From Hydnum rufescens UP504 (Eukaryota > Basidiomycota > Agaricomycetes > Cantharellales > Hydnaceae), in contig MU128950.1 of NCBI GenBank assembly GCA_014904985.1, positions 216,677-280,676 on the forward strand: a stretch of DNA of 64,000 nucleotides, read 5' to 3'. Made by a program: the position numbers and the translations under genes. The notes under the pieces were generated by a model. That model made no database searches. It was not told the DNA's origin and saw nothing but the letters and a program-made list of their open reading frames with translations. Every line of letters starts with the position of its first letter. Positions within the stretch are counted from its first letter, which is position 1. Below, in pieces: positions 46,317 through 58,345 of the stretch.

Positions 46317-46781
46317 GATTTTCCAGTTACGATGGCACAGTCAGAGATTTAGGACACTTGCGGTTTCAACGCTGTCGTAAGGATGTTGATTAAGCAGGAA
46401 AACCTGGAACTTCCGTTTCTGGGGACGATAAAGGAGTTCAACTGTACCTCAGACGCGAGTCTGACTCAGAAAGATTAGCGCTGGACAAGGATCAATTCAT
46501 CCGAAGCAGTCACGCCACAACACCAGGGCAGGAGGATCAAGTTGTTTTAGGAATCGGATTTCACCATCTTCCTGGTACGACGTTTCCGAGAACGGACAAC
46601 GTTGTGTGGGAAGAAATATCAGTTAAGCGCCCGTCGTTAGCACCTCGGACAAAGAGCCCCGGACTCACCAAAACTACAAATGAAGCATGTAGATGTGAAA
46701 GCTTCACGTGTTAGTCAGATCTTCAATATTCTCCAGATAGGATGAGCGTATCACGGCAACGTAAAATTAGCACAGATGATT
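46317..46781. other. intergenic spacer
   Basis: Separates the stop of the zinc-protein gene from the RNase III start. It must hold the RNase III promoter; no distinct motif was recognised. Confidence 0.5.
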
Positions 46782-47860
46782 CTACAGTAAGCGCCGTCCG
46801 CGTTCCAGGGCTTCAAATACGGCACCTATCGTGTTTGAAATATCCGTGATTCGGCGCGTGTCGAGGCGGTGGCCATAGGAGGGAGTCGAGGCTTTCGTTA
46901 AATCATCGGAAAGAATTTCGAGGGATTTCTCAAGAGCATTGACAGTACGATGTATCGAGCCAGATGGTGAAAGCAGTTGCGGGGCAGAGATCTGCTCTGA
47001 ATTATTCTGTAAATCACATAATTAAGTCTAAATATATCCCAAGGTGAAATACAAACCACGCACCGCCGGAATAACACTACTTTGACGTGGGGCCACAACC
47101 CCGGTGAGAGGACCAGCAGCTAGCGTTGAAGAATCAAGAGGGACGAGTCCATTTCCAGTGGGTCCCGAAGCATATATAGTGCCGCAAACAACGCATTCCT
47201 GTGGCAAAATTGGGATACAACACCAGCCTTCATCGAATTGAAAATACAAGTTCGTTACCTTAGCACCACTATTTCCTTCATCTAAGCGCTTAGGAGGTCT
47301 GACTAAGGGAACACCGTAACAAGCTGGGTTAGGGCATCCATCAGCCAACATTGCCCAACCCTGCAACAATCGCTGGCCAATTTCGGTAGATGCGCGATCA
47401 GATTGAGCTCTGCGTTGTAAGATATCTTCAGTAACGGGAAGAAGCCCAACCTCCTCCGCTAGATCAGATATATCTGTGGGCGGAGTAGACTCCCTAGAAA
47501 CACGACTCGAATCCACGCTGCGGACGGACGAAGTCGTGTCAGGCAGGGGAGGGTCATGTTTCTGAATCCGAGCTATGGGCAAAACAAAATAAATTCCATT
47601 AGAAAAATCATATCACCTAATTATAGATCTCTCATTGCGCACTAGAGCTCCCCACAGGTCCGCCATCGCAATTGACGCAAAACGTCTCCAGGGCGCGTCC
47701 TTTCGGTGCACGCATAAGCGGGCAGCCACACCCAGGACTTTCGCAGATGTTGTCAGTAAGGACCTGGAAAACACGGTGAGTATAATCAGACCGCAAGCAG
47801 GATACGAACACCTACCCAGCCCTGAAGCATGTACTCCCCAATGGTTCGTGAGACATCCAT
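46782..47860 (-). CDS. SSSCA1/ZNRD2-type zinc-ribbon protein with two zinc domains
   Basis: Five exons (47,860-47,816; 47,763-47,643; 47,572-47,259; 47,198-47,064; 47,006-46,782) with introns of 52, 70, 60 and 57 bp; lengths add to 840 nt, 279 residues, with phases agreeing at every junction. The autoantigen p27 (Sjogren syndrome/scleroderma autoantigen 1) domain occurs twice: IGEYMLQGWVLTDNICESPG with C-x-C and FCVNC, then IGQRLLQGWAMLADGCPNPA with ECVVCGTIY. Between them lies an S/T-rich linker and after them a helical tail. The family is poorly characterised; human ZNRD2 has been linked to centromere/mitosis. Start chosen because it precedes the first domain directly and is 221 bp from the divergent mannosidase gene. 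Confidence 0.85.
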
Positions 47861-48081
47861 CTTGTTAGTTTGCATAGCCTTGGAGCAATTGCCTTATTTA
47901 TTAGACCGACGGCAAGTTCCGCTGAGACGTGTCAGTAATCTTCGGCCCTTCACTTTCTTCATTCTCCTTGAGAGAAAACCGCATCCCGAGTGTGTGCAAC
48001 CCGCTATAGACCTTTTTAATAGTATCCCCTTCTACTCGCGTCATATCGTGCGCACGGAGGTAGGGTCACCATTTACAGGTC
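47861..48081. promoter_or_regulatory. divergent promoter, zinc protein / EDEM mannosidase
   Basis: 221 bp between two opposite start codons, so it drives both genes. It has a TTATTTATTAG AT-rich box near 47,894 and an ACGTG core (GAGACGTGTC, about 47,925), a core also found in bZIP and unfolded-protein-response sites. The latter link is only suggestive, but would suit an ER quality-control gene. Confidence 0.5.
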
Positions 48082-51000
48082 ATGAAATGGGAGGTCATTT
48101 GGAGCCGCGTCGCCCTCGGTCTCGCTGTTTCTGCCCCCGCGCTTGAACTTGTTCATGCGTTTCGGTCCCCTCGATGGACCTCAGAGCGGAAAAACGCTAT
48201 GAGGTACGCGTCACGATGTGGCTACTTATTATCAGGTCGCTGAAGGCTATTCTCTCAGAGAACGAACTAGAGATCTCTGGAATCACGGATTTCGTGCATA
48301 TATGGATAATGGTAGGACAGTGTTCTGATACAATGTGGACGTTAAGGAATGATTTGAATCCTAGCGTTTCCCATGGATGAATTGCAGCCTTTGGCATGCA
48401 GAGGAAGAGGTCCAGATTGGTTTGATCCGTAAGGACCTTCCATATGGTTGTCTCCCTCGTGGAACTACCTGATTCCCTTAGGTCCGCGATTCAGTATAAT
48501 GACGTGCTGGCAAACTGTTCGGTGACATTAGTCGACAACATTGATACCTTCGTCATTATGAACAATCGTTCGGGGTTTCAAGAGGCCGTGAGGAATGTGA
48601 TTCACCACGTCTCGTTCGATGTTGATACTAAACCCCAAGTCTTCGAGACGACTATTCGAGTTTTGGGTGGTCTCCTGAGCGCGCATATATTCAGTTCAGA
48701 GGAATCATATGGCTTTGCAATACCTGATTATAAATCTGAGCTCCTTACGCTTGCGCATGATCTTGGGCGTCGATTGCTCCCTGCTTTCGACACTCCAACA
48801 GGAATTCCATACGCGAGGGTGAGGTTTTACACTGAGTTTTCGTCTTCTATCCTTAACCGATTGGACCAAGATCAATCTCCGAAGTGGAGTTCCGCGCGGT
48901 GAGAGTGTAGAAACTTGTAGGTACTGACATTTTCATTCCTGCCTATATATTGAACCTACCGTTACCCAGGCTCCGCCGGGGCCGGATCGCTTCTTCTGGA
49001 GTTTGCCACATTAAGTCGCTTGACTGGAGATGCGCGGTTTGAAACCGTCGCCACCAGGGCGTTTTATGGCATATGGAATCGCCGGTCTGGCATTGGTCTC
49101 ATCGGAAACACAATCAACATTATTACTGGGGTAAGACCGAATCTTGCTTTTCTTCCCCCTCCATAACCGTAGCTATTCACCTTTGCTTATTCATTTTGAT
49201 TTTCAGTCTTGGACAAGTCCTCATACCAGTGGAATCGGTGCAGGTATCGATTCGTTCTTCGAGTACGATTCTTTCGAGGCGTGCCTAGTGTCTAGACTTA
49301 CACAACGATTAGGTATGCCCTCAAGATGCATGTTCTCACTGGAGAATCCCAGTATCTAGACGTTTGGAATGATGCCTATAGCCAAATCATGAAATACTCG
49401 CGAGGACACGATGGTTTCTGGGTGAGTTGAAGGCTAGACCCTAAGTGCGTTGTTGATATTGTGCCTCGCTATCAGTATCGAGTAGTCGAGATGGATACTG
49501 GTGAACTTGCCTCCGCCAATGTGGACTCTCTCTCAGCCTTCTGGCCTGGTCTACAGGCGCGTTATTCCGTAGTCAGATTTGCTGTCGATCATAATTAATG
49601 GCAGGCATCCAGGTACTCGCAGGAGATGTTGAGAGTGCGATCAAGTCTCACATGGCCTGTAAGTATAATGATGTTTTCGTATCATTGGCCTATCCCGACA
49701 CTTTCGCTCTCGATTAGATTGGAACTTGTGGAATCGCTTCAGCGGCATTCCCGAAACCTTCAACGTCTTCACCCGTCAGGGTGTCAACCTTGGATATCCG
49801 TTACGTCCCGGTGAGGCGATCCGAAACTTTAGAAATCGTTTCAAGTTATTCACTACCATTGCGGCCTTGCTTCCAGAGTTCATTGAGAGCACTTATTTTC
49901 TATACCGAGTGAGCTGGGGCAAGAATCCTTGGGTCCACGCCACTGATCGTATCGTTGTAGGCTACTAGGGATCCTTTCTATCTCGATATCGGTGATAGAA
50001 TTTTGGGAGACTTAGGCCGTCGGGTCAAAGTTCCCTGTGGTCTATCGACCATTTCTAATCTACTCACGAACGAGATGGAGGACCGGATGGAATCATTTGC
50101 GTTGTCGGAGTCCCTCAAGGCGTGTTTCATTTCGACATGTGTCACCAGTGATCTAATCATCACAACACAGTATTTGTATCTCTTATTCGATGAGGCAAAC
50201 ATGTTCAATGCCGACTCGTCGAACTTTGTTTTCACCACTGAGGCACACATGCTTATCCTCAATAGCACACATCTTCGCTCACCTCCTCGGATTGGGCGTA
50301 TTCTCCGACGCTCCTCGCAACCTGTGTGTCCGGCTTATGTGCCACCCCGTGTAGCCCTGGATTATAAATGGAGATCGGCAACAAACGAACCTATGCAGTA
50401 TATCGAGGGGCTGATAGGTACGGTGCGAGAACGAGTGGACTTCGAGTATGCACGTCTCCTCTCGGGGGTTTCTCTGAACCCCGAAGATTCTTTTGGGAGA
50501 TTCGGATTCAGGCCTAACGGGGTGAAATCGTTGGCCGTTGTGTCTGACGAAGACATGATGTGGTGGAATCCCGATGGATGGTGCGAAGTGCCCAAGGTTG
50601 AGGAGTACGTGAGTTTGTTCCTTCCCGTTGCCTTCCCCCTTCCCGTCTGGGATCGCGTATTTGTCCGAATCTATTGGCTAATCGGTCTTTCTTTAGACCC
50701 TTGAGTGGGTTCTTTCATCGGATGGGAGCTCGGTTAATGAAGATCGTGCCCCAGGGCCTGATAAGATCCGAGAAGTCCCCGATGGATATATGATCCTCAA
50801 CATTACAGGCGTACGTATCCAAGTCACCGCACGCATTGATCGAACTGGATACGACATTACTCGATGTGAGCTCTCTGCCGTAGTATTGTCCTTCGTCACT
50901 GAATCCTGGCTGTAATCAGTGGGCCAGCACCGTGTTTTCACCGGACAAAAGGTTCACATCAACGATCCGGCCATAATAGCCCTTCACTTCCCTTCAACTA

Positions 51001-51926
51001 AGGCAACGGCGAAGGTTGATTTGCCCGTGCAGAGCCTCACACCTGATATCCGACTGGTCTTCTCTTTTGTATCCCGTATACCCGCACCTGGGTCTATTAG
51101 CAGCACGGATCCAGATTTACTCTCGTTATCAAATCAGGCTGGGCTCGGGCAACGCGCTTTCCCACCTGGAAGCGTGTCGCCCATTGATACGGAACCAGCA
51201 ACAAGGAATGACGACGTAGTGAAAATGGTAGTAGAGATCATGGCCTCCACTGCGAGTTTCGGTGGTAATCCAGCCTTACTTCGTACCTCCCCATCTGCCC
51301 CACCTCCCCCAGATGCCCAATCTCAGCGACCCCTCCTATTCGGGCCTGAATCTCCCCTAAACGGTGCCATACGCGTCGTTGGTGCCGCGATCGAGAATAT
51401 TGATGGCTGTGACGACCATGCGCCCGATTTGCGCGTTTACCCTCCAATACCAAATGACGAGGGACCTGAGCGGCGTTCCCATGCCGTCAGTGTGCTCTTT
51501 GTTCGCCGCGGAGGGTGCACTTTCGTGCGGAAGCTATTCGCGGCAAAAGAAGCAGGTTTTGCGGGCGTAATTGTGTGGAATGATGTGTCTGGTGGGCCGG
51601 AGGCTACCGGCGCTGACTCAGGGGGACTGCTGAATCCTACTGTGGATACTCGCGAGGCGGAATTTGCCAAGAGGGAATTAAATGATGTGGCAATTGTGGT
51701 TATAACAAAAGACAGTGGGGTCTTGGTTGACGCTATGCTGGCTCGTGCGGCGGCGTCCGAGGATGAGGAACGCGGCAGGATCGTTGTGGTTGAGGTGAAA
51801 GTAGATGGGATGGTGGCTCCGCACGGGGGAGCCTCGGGACCACAAGAACCTGGGGGAACGGAGCCGCGGCCCCATGTGTTGTTCATCAATGGTCTGGCAT
51901 TGCTGAATACAATTCTGGTTTTCTGA
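48082..51926 (+). CDS. EDEM-type ER alpha-mannosidase-like protein (GH47) with PA domain
   Basis: Sixteen exons join in phase to 2,961 nt (986 residues). The signal peptide starts [20 protein letters not shown]. The GH47 barrel shows [122 protein letters not shown] and [10 protein letters not shown], including the acidic residues of the family. The C-terminal part holds a PA domain ([20 protein letters not shown], about 51,505). EDEM/Htm1 proteins trim mannose from misfolded glycoproteins in the ER lumen so that they are degraded; a PA domain is typical of the EDEM3 type. No KDEL-like end. One intron (50,120-50,170) would use a GC donor; it is 51 nt and open, so it might be retained. Confidence 0.92.
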
Positions 51927-52310
51927 GAAAGCAAGTGGGACTTACGTAACCCGGAAACTATATCTCGTGACTCGTCTGGCACGCTTAGTTCGTGCAACAT
52001 CACCATCATGCCAGATTCAATGGGCTAGTTCACTTGCCAAGGTGCCAGTTGCGAAGAATGAAAATCCATGGATATTCCCAGGGTGACCTGAAGGCTTCAA
52101 CGCCAGAATCCTGTGTCCAGCCACCCGAGGTCTGTCAACATCCTGGTCTATTCTAAAAATAACAATAGGAAACCAGACCATTCATTCATAATCATAATTA
52201 GAGTTGAGAGAAAGAATCTATGCTCATTTCACCGGGGGGGAGGGGGGGAGACCGGCACGCCGAAAAATGAATAACTGGCCTCTAAGATCTCCCCCGAATT
52301 GATGTGGATA
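51927..52310. other. spacer between convergent genes
   Basis: Holds the 3' ends of the mannosidase gene and of APRT. A run G9AG7 occurs near 52,233-52,250. Confidence 0.5.
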
Positions 52311-53089
52311 TTAAATGGCAGACAGCAAATTGGAATCTTTCTTATCCACAGGTGAGCCTGATGGATCAGCCTCTATAACCCAGTACGACGGAGCATCAAG
52401 TTTGTCGTGGCCCTTGAGGAAAGCGAGCCCGATGACGAAAATATATTCGAGAGTTCTTCCACCTGCTTGCTTGATTAGATCACCCGCTGCTTTGGCGGAA
52501 CCACCTAGGATGCGAAGGCAGCTCATTATCTTGGATAGAATAAGAGTGATATATGGTCCTACCAGTTGCAATGAGGTCATCTATAACTACCACATTATCG
52601 CCTGGAGAAACGGATCCTTCTTGAATTGCAAATGAGTCCTTTGCAAACATTGATAGTTAGTTTGGCTTGCGAAGAGCCAATCACCCACAGTACTTACATC
52701 ACCATATTCCTTCTCATAGACGACGGTGATGGTTTTCCCGGGGAGCTTCCCGGCCTTTCGAACAGGGACGAAGGCCGCTCCAAGCCTCAAAGCGATGATA
52801 GGGCCAAGAAGGAAACCACGGGCATCAAGACCCACGACAACATCGATTTTCTTCTTCTGCGTCATGTGGAGTGTTGTAGTGAGGATATGATTCATGATGT
52901 GCGTGATCAGCGTCTCGAATGCGAAGGGATCGCGCAGGATAGGGAGAAAATCCATAAAATTGATGCCCTAGTTGTGTTTGACGATTCGTGAGCCTGAAGA
53001 ATCCCGGAAAAGAGAATGATGAGGGCCACCTCTTTGGGGAAGTCTGAATGTACACTCAGTTTGGATGTGATGAGTGCAACGTCTGCCAT
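52311..53089 (-). CDS. APT1: adenine phosphoribosyltransferase
   Basis: Four exons (53,089-53,030; 52,967-52,698; 52,638-52,563; 52,504-52,311) with introns of 62, 59 and 58 bp; 600 nt, 199 residues, near the usual 180-190. It has GLDARGFLLGPIIALRLGAA (family signature), the KLPG flexible-loop region with YEKEYG, and the PRPP-binding motif VVVIDDLIATGGSA. The cytosolic enzyme converts adenine and PRPP to AMP and diphosphate in purine salvage. Start MADVALITSKL is well placed. A broken copy of the first two exons lies at 56,083-56,330. Confidence 0.93.
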
Positions 53090-53382
53090 GGTGAGGGAAA
53101 GGATCGAGCCGGTCACGTGCGTCACAGCGCCTCTATATCAGTCATCCTCTATTTTACCAAGCCCTGGACTTGGGGGGTCTTATCTCTTCTTCCCGCCGCT
53201 CGTGTCGTCTCTCAATTGAAGCTCATCAAGGCTGTTCAGCTGCCTAAACAGGGCTGAGCTGGAGTCATAATCCAGGTATATTGGGCTGACCCTCACACTC
53301 ACCCCAAACATAACGCCAGCGTAACACCGAGGGTAGTCCCCAGGTGTTCCTAGGTATTGGTCCCGGCATTTTGTGATATCTG
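53090..53382. promoter_or_regulatory. divergent promoter, APRT / unknown gene
   Basis: 293 bp between opposite start codons. No strong motif recognised. The whole region, including both gene starts, is duplicated at 56,340-56,590 with many differences. Confidence 0.45.
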
Positions 53383-54328
53383 ATGCTCACGGATGAATTC
53401 CTCGATCCTGGGCCCTCGCATGACCTGAGGAGTTCCGCGCAAAAGACATGGCTGCATTCACTCATGCAAGCACTCTTCTACGCGATATCCACATTACGAG
53501 ACATCATGAACGGGGTGAAGCGCCGTACACTCCGCTTCCATTTCCGCTACAGCGGTGTTGACCGCAACGTCTTGCCATGTACGAGCGAATATACACCCGA
53601 AAATGACACACCCACCAGAGGCTGTCTTGATTCGTCCCTCTACACACCAGCACGTCCTCCATCACCCACAGAGCGCACCTTCCTTCTCTCTACACCCACC
53701 GCAGAATCCATGCCTTACATTTCTGAGTCATCCTCTGGATCGGATTCCTCGACACCAAGTTCATCCGCCTCGTCATACACATCATTGCGCTCCGCTCTCA
53801 GAACCTCACAACAATCTGACCCGTCCCCTATCCCGATAAGCACGCGATCGATTTCCTTCTCCCCAGTACCATTCCGTAAATCCGTGCGTTTCTCGGAGAC
53901 GGACGACATGCGCATATTTGAGTATGGAAGCTGGGAGGCGCGCGAGAAAAGGAGAAACAGAGTCCTCGGAGGTTGGAAAAAGAACGGGGACACGATCATG
54001 TGGCAGGTAGACCTCTTGTTCCTTTCCCCCCTTCCCGCGACGCCCATTCTGGAGGACTTGTTGATAGTCTGACAATTCTCCTCCATGTTTCCAATTTCTT
54101 TAGGATGATCCGGATACACGAAATCTCGTGAGACCTACGTCCCCCCCGTCCTCCGTAGAAGAGGACGACATCTTCCGCCGAGGGTTCTACTCGTGGCTCC
54201 TCGGAGGCGCATCGAGTCGCACTCTGGCTTCATCGCTCAGCCTAAGTGCCGGAACGACATACAGTCCGCCTGAGAGAGGATATATCCCATATGGTGAGGA
54301 GAGTAGGTGGAGAGATGGGATTTTTTAA
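53383..54328 (+). CDS. unknown Ser-rich protein with a possible PP1-docking motif
   Basis: Two exons (53,383-54,006; 54,104-54,328) with a 97-bp GT-AG intron give 282 residues if the first ATG is used; the ATG at 53,461 or 53,506 are alternatives. A long Ser/Thr/Pro-rich part (residues about 85-160) leads to RSISFSPVPFRKSVRFSETD. KSVRF fits the RVxF rule for docking to protein phosphatase 1, and serines flank it. The tail has WEAREKRRNR and ends RGYIPYGEESRWRDGIF. No catalytic domain. Similar small fungal proteins with a VRFSE block exist, without known function. Divergent from APRT. Confidence 0.65.
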
Positions 54329-54459
54329 GGGAGCCGGAATGTCAGACGATAGGTGATTCCCAATGAGGCATAGACGAAACTTGGAGGCATACAACTGTTC
54401 AGCCTCATAAAAGAAGCCTCTGTTTTTTTAAATTGTTGTTGCTTGCTTTCTCGCTTTCT

Positions 54460-55905
54460 TGCTTGTTAGAACCAGTTGATGTACAACGGACAATGAATGC
54501 TGTGACTGCACCAGAATCAAATGCTCCACTCAAATAGCTGGATTTATTCCCTAGTGGGAAAGCATTAAGCTACGCTTGGTTTCAGAGTCAGTTGAATTCT
54601 TGCACCATCACACATTCCGGACGGAAATCGCCAAAGAAGCTTGGCGGGCGCTAAACGTTACTAGACTCGTGACCAGTCTCCTCAGCTCGCTGAGGGTGGT
54701 TTCGTCTTGCGATCAATAATAGTCCCAAGCTCGGCCAATCCAGTAAAGAAAGGGCGCTACAGTAACAATCATGGCACCAAAGCCTCTGCAGTCCTGAATG
54801 GCAGTATTCACCAGATATGCTCGTCATTGTTTTTCAACTATCCGATTTCAATGAACAAGGAGCTCGCCTCATCAATTCAAGACTTCTAGTGGCAGGCTTC
54901 GCCTGCACATTGCATTACCCTCCATCTACCAGCGTCGGAGACGAGGCCAGGTATTAATGAGAACTCACCTCATTTGACCCTATGACGTCGGCGGAGCTGT
55001 GAAAAATCGCCATTAAACCGGCGCCTCGACGGTTTCTGAAGCGAGGGGTCCAGCTATAATAAGGGATGGCAGAAGAAAAAAGGAAAGAGGCCAAATATAG
55101 GAGGACGCCCAGGTGCCCACGGGATGGCCGGTGTCGAGAGTGGGGCCACCCCGACTATTAGCCGGAGCCCTGGACAAGAGCGATCGGCGCTCGGGCGTCA
55201 GGGCACTTGGAGGGTTTCATGAAGTGTTGTGTAAAATCGGGAGGATGATGAATCTCACAACCGATTCGGGGCGGTTCTACGAAAACGTGGGCTCGAATTT
55301 GAAAGGCTTCTTCAAAAGTGGGCGGCTGAAGTTGGAAGCGGATCGCGCAATGGCCCTGTTCCCTTTTACCTCTTCGCCTCATGTGTCTGCTTGAGTCTGT
55401 ATAACGAACACCATTTCGGCGCAATTTCATCAATCCTTGGTTAGCCACATCTGAAAAACCGGATATGTTCCAGAGCATCTCGCCCCTTCCAGAAGTCTCG
55501 GAACACTGTGGGGCAGCGCTCTGTAGGTAGAACATTCTAGGAGCTCCAGAGCTGTGGAGCATGTCCTGTTGGATTTCCTGGTGCTGCGACGGCCGTGGAA
55601 CCTGCCCACGACAGCTGTAGGGGCCAGAGGGTACGTATAATGTGCATCCCCCAAAAAGGAAAGGGAAGTACTCGAAGATTGATACCAATTTTTCGAGAAT
55701 GAGCGGAAACGGAGAACGCGCAAAGCACTATTTCGGGTTGTCAACTTGCCACTGAACACGCGTCGTTATCGTTGTGAAAACCGAGGGAGCGAGGAAAAAT
55801 ACCCGAGGGGGAGTATTGTGAACCTAAGCCGGAGGCTCGATCATGAGTGGTGAGTGGTTTGCGGAGTCGCAGTTTAGCATTCATGTTCCACACAGATTTA
55901 GAGGC
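54460..55905. repeat. non-coding duplicated block, copy 1
   Basis: Much of it recurs at 60,690-61,670 (direct) and 62,070-62,190. The part 55,145-55,760 matches 61,030-61,600 at about 85-90%, including TGTGGAGCATGTCCTGTTGG and GCTGCGACGGCCGTGGAACC. Its subpart 54,985-55,135 is present in the other copy in inverted orientation (60,810-60,965). Stops in all frames differ between copies, which argues against coding. Confidence 0.7.
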
Positions 55906-56142
55906 AATGATCAGAAACGACGATTCATCATGTTCTACGACGTTGGGTGAGCTCAGTGTGGGCTCTTCGTCAGGGAGGCGATAGAAGCATGCCAGATACC
56001 GAGACCCTTGTAAAGAGAGCACAGGGTAGTGGAGGATATCCCCCACCATGTCTGGGATTGAGGCATTGCCATTGCCCTCAAGGATCCACGACAACATTGA
56101 CCTTCTTCCTCTGCGTCGTATGGAGGGTTGTAGTGACGACAT
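55741..56142 (-). other. unidentified open frame
   Basis: A 133-codon minus frame whose middle part (GNGNASIPDMVGDILHYPVL ... SSFLIIASKSVWNMNAKLRL) looks protein-like in composition. The 5' part lies in the APRT-derived duplicate and cannot be its original start. It may be an exon fragment carried in by the duplications. No family recognised. Confidence 0.22.
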
Positions 56143-56335
56143 GATTCATGATGTTCGTGATCAGCGTCTCGAATGTGAGGGAATCGGAGAAAATCGATAA
56201 AATTGATGTCCTAGTTGTGTCTGACGGGGAGCCCGGGGAATCCAGGAAAAGGGGATGATGATGACTACCTTTGGGGAGAAGTCTGAATGTACACTCAGTT
56301 TGGACGCGATGAGTGCAACGTCTGGTGAAGGCGAG
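56083..56335 (-). pseudogene. APRT 5' fragment (duplicate)
   Basis: Matches APRT from inside exon 2 to the start region (VALIASKLSVHSDF is still readable, as is FETLITNIMNHVVTTTLHTT). The start ATG is missing: where APRT has CTGCCATGG the copy has CTGGTGAAGG. Small indels break the frame near the first intron. Exons 3-4 are absent. Confidence 0.85.
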
Positions 56336-56591
56336 TTGGTCACATGAGTCCCACGGCATCATCAGTCAATCTTCCTCTATTTTACCAGCGCTGGACTTGG
56401 GTGGTCCTATCTCTGCTTCCTGTCGCCATTGTGTCGTCTGCGCACATAGCAAGCCCCATAAGCAGGGTAGAGCTGGAGTCATAATCCGGATCCAGGTATA
56501 CTGGGCTCAATGGGCCGACGGTTACACTCACCCACACCAACGTAGCACCGAGGCTGTTCCTAGGTGTCAGCCCAGCATTTTATGATATCTG

Positions 56592-57475
56592 ATGCTCACG
56601 AATGACTTCCCCGATGCTGGGCCCTCGCATGACTTGAGTTCTTCGCAAAAGACATGGCTGCAGCATATCCACATTACGAGCCATCATGAACAGTGTGAAG
56701 CACCATACACACCTCTTCCCTTTCTGCTACAACGGTGTCGATCTTGCCATATACGAGCGAATATGCACCCGAAAGTGACACCTCTGCCGCAGGATCTCTT
56801 GATCCGTCTCTCTACACACCAGTACGTCCTCACTCACTCACAGAACGCACCTTCGTTCTCTACACACGCCGCGGAATCCATGCCTCACATTTATGAGTCA
56901 TCCTCTACATCGGATTCCTGTTCCACACCAAGTATCCACCTCGTCATACACATCGTTGCGCTCCGCTCTCAGAACCTCCCAGCAATCTGGCCCGCCCCCT
57001 ATCCCGATAGCCCCACGATCAATTTCCTTCTCCCTAGTACCATTCCGTAAATCCCCACGTTTCTCGAACACAGACGAAATGCGCGTATTTTTGAATACGG
57101 AAGGCTGGGAGGTGCGCGAGAAAGGGGAAAGCAGAGTCCTGGGACACAGTCACGTGGCAGGTATGCCTCTTGTTCCTTTCCCCACGACCCCCATTCTGGA
57201 GGACTTGTTGATAGTCTGACAATTCTCGTCCATGCTTTCATTTTCTTTAGAATGATATCCGGATACACGAAATCTCGCGAGATCTACATCGCCCCCGTCG
57301 TCCGTAGAAGTGGACGACATCTTCCCCCAAAGCCCAAGGGTCCTTCCTGCTCGTGGCTCCTCGGAGGCGTGTCGAGTCGCACTTTCTTGCCTTACCGCTC
57401 AGCCTAGGTGCCGGAACGACATACAGTCCGCCAGAGAGAGGATACATCCTGTATGGCGAGGAGAGTAGATGAGAG
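56592..57475 (+). pseudogene. duplicate of the unknown Ser-rich gene, frameshifted
   Basis: Parallel to 53,383-54,328: MLTNDFPDAGPSHDLSSSQK at the start, SYTSLRSALRTSQQSGPPPI and FRKSPRFSNTDEMRVFLN later in another frame, so indels have broken it. The docking-like KSVRF has become KSPRF. The intron (GTATGCC near 57,150 to TTTAG near 57,250) is still recognisable. Confidence 0.85.
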
Positions 57476-57489
57476 ATGGGATCTTTTAA

Positions 57490-58345
57490 GGGCCCGATGA
57501 TAGGTAATTCCTAATGAGGCACAGATGAATTTGCTTGCCTCCTACGTGGACGGAAAATGCCGAAGAAGGGCAGGCGCTAAACATTAGCGCTTCTGGCTTG
57601 CTGAAGAATGTATGGTGAGGACTGTAGCCCGGACCTTTTAATTCGGCGCAAGAAATGGATTAAGGAAATATGGCTATCCAAGTGGGTTCTTTTTGTCGAA
57701 CGGACGGGTCCAGGTGCATGGAGAGCGGGAGCAGGAACTGGGAATGGTGACCCGTGATATATAGAGTACAACTTATTACATAATCAAGGGGAGATCACTT
57801 TTCGGCGCATAAGAGGCGACGAATAGGCGCAGCCGGAGAAAAATGCGCTGAAAGAGACGATTACCCAAAAATGGCCATGGCGGGGAACAGCTTGTCTCGC
57901 TTTATTCCTGGCGTTCTCGTTTATTTTAGCCTACAGCCTCTCTTATCGAGTGCCGTAAATATTCAGAATATGTATATCAGTGCCAAGAATAAGGTTAACA
58001 GACACCCGCAATTGTAGCTGCCTGAATGGGAACCAAGGCGAGCTTGGCCTCTATGTCCCTTGCGAACCGAAATCTGGGCCGACGACGCTGCGCTTCCATA
58101 TGATCAGAATATCAAAACGGAATGGCGTGTCATTCACAGACAACAAGACAGCAGTAACAGTAACAGTACAAGGAGAAAGGAAATCGGCTTGAAAAGGAAC
58201 GCCAAGGCAGCTGTGGGAATGTAACGTGGAGTTGGTGGGGGAGGGGGAAGTGTGAAGGGAAGGTTAAGTGCAACACTCGGGACCCCGTTTTCACCCCCCT
58301 CGTTTGCACGTATCTGTCGGCTCCCCACATCGTCGTGGGAGCGAT
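57490..58345. repeat. 3' flank of secreted gene, duplicated block copy 1
   Basis: Matches 62,230-63,047 in the same orientation, e.g. CGCTAAACATTAGCGCTT at 57,571 against CGCTAAACGTTAGCGCTT at 62,316, and TTGCTGAAGAATGTA. It includes the downstream region of the secreted gene. No coding frame shared by both copies. Confidence 0.7.
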
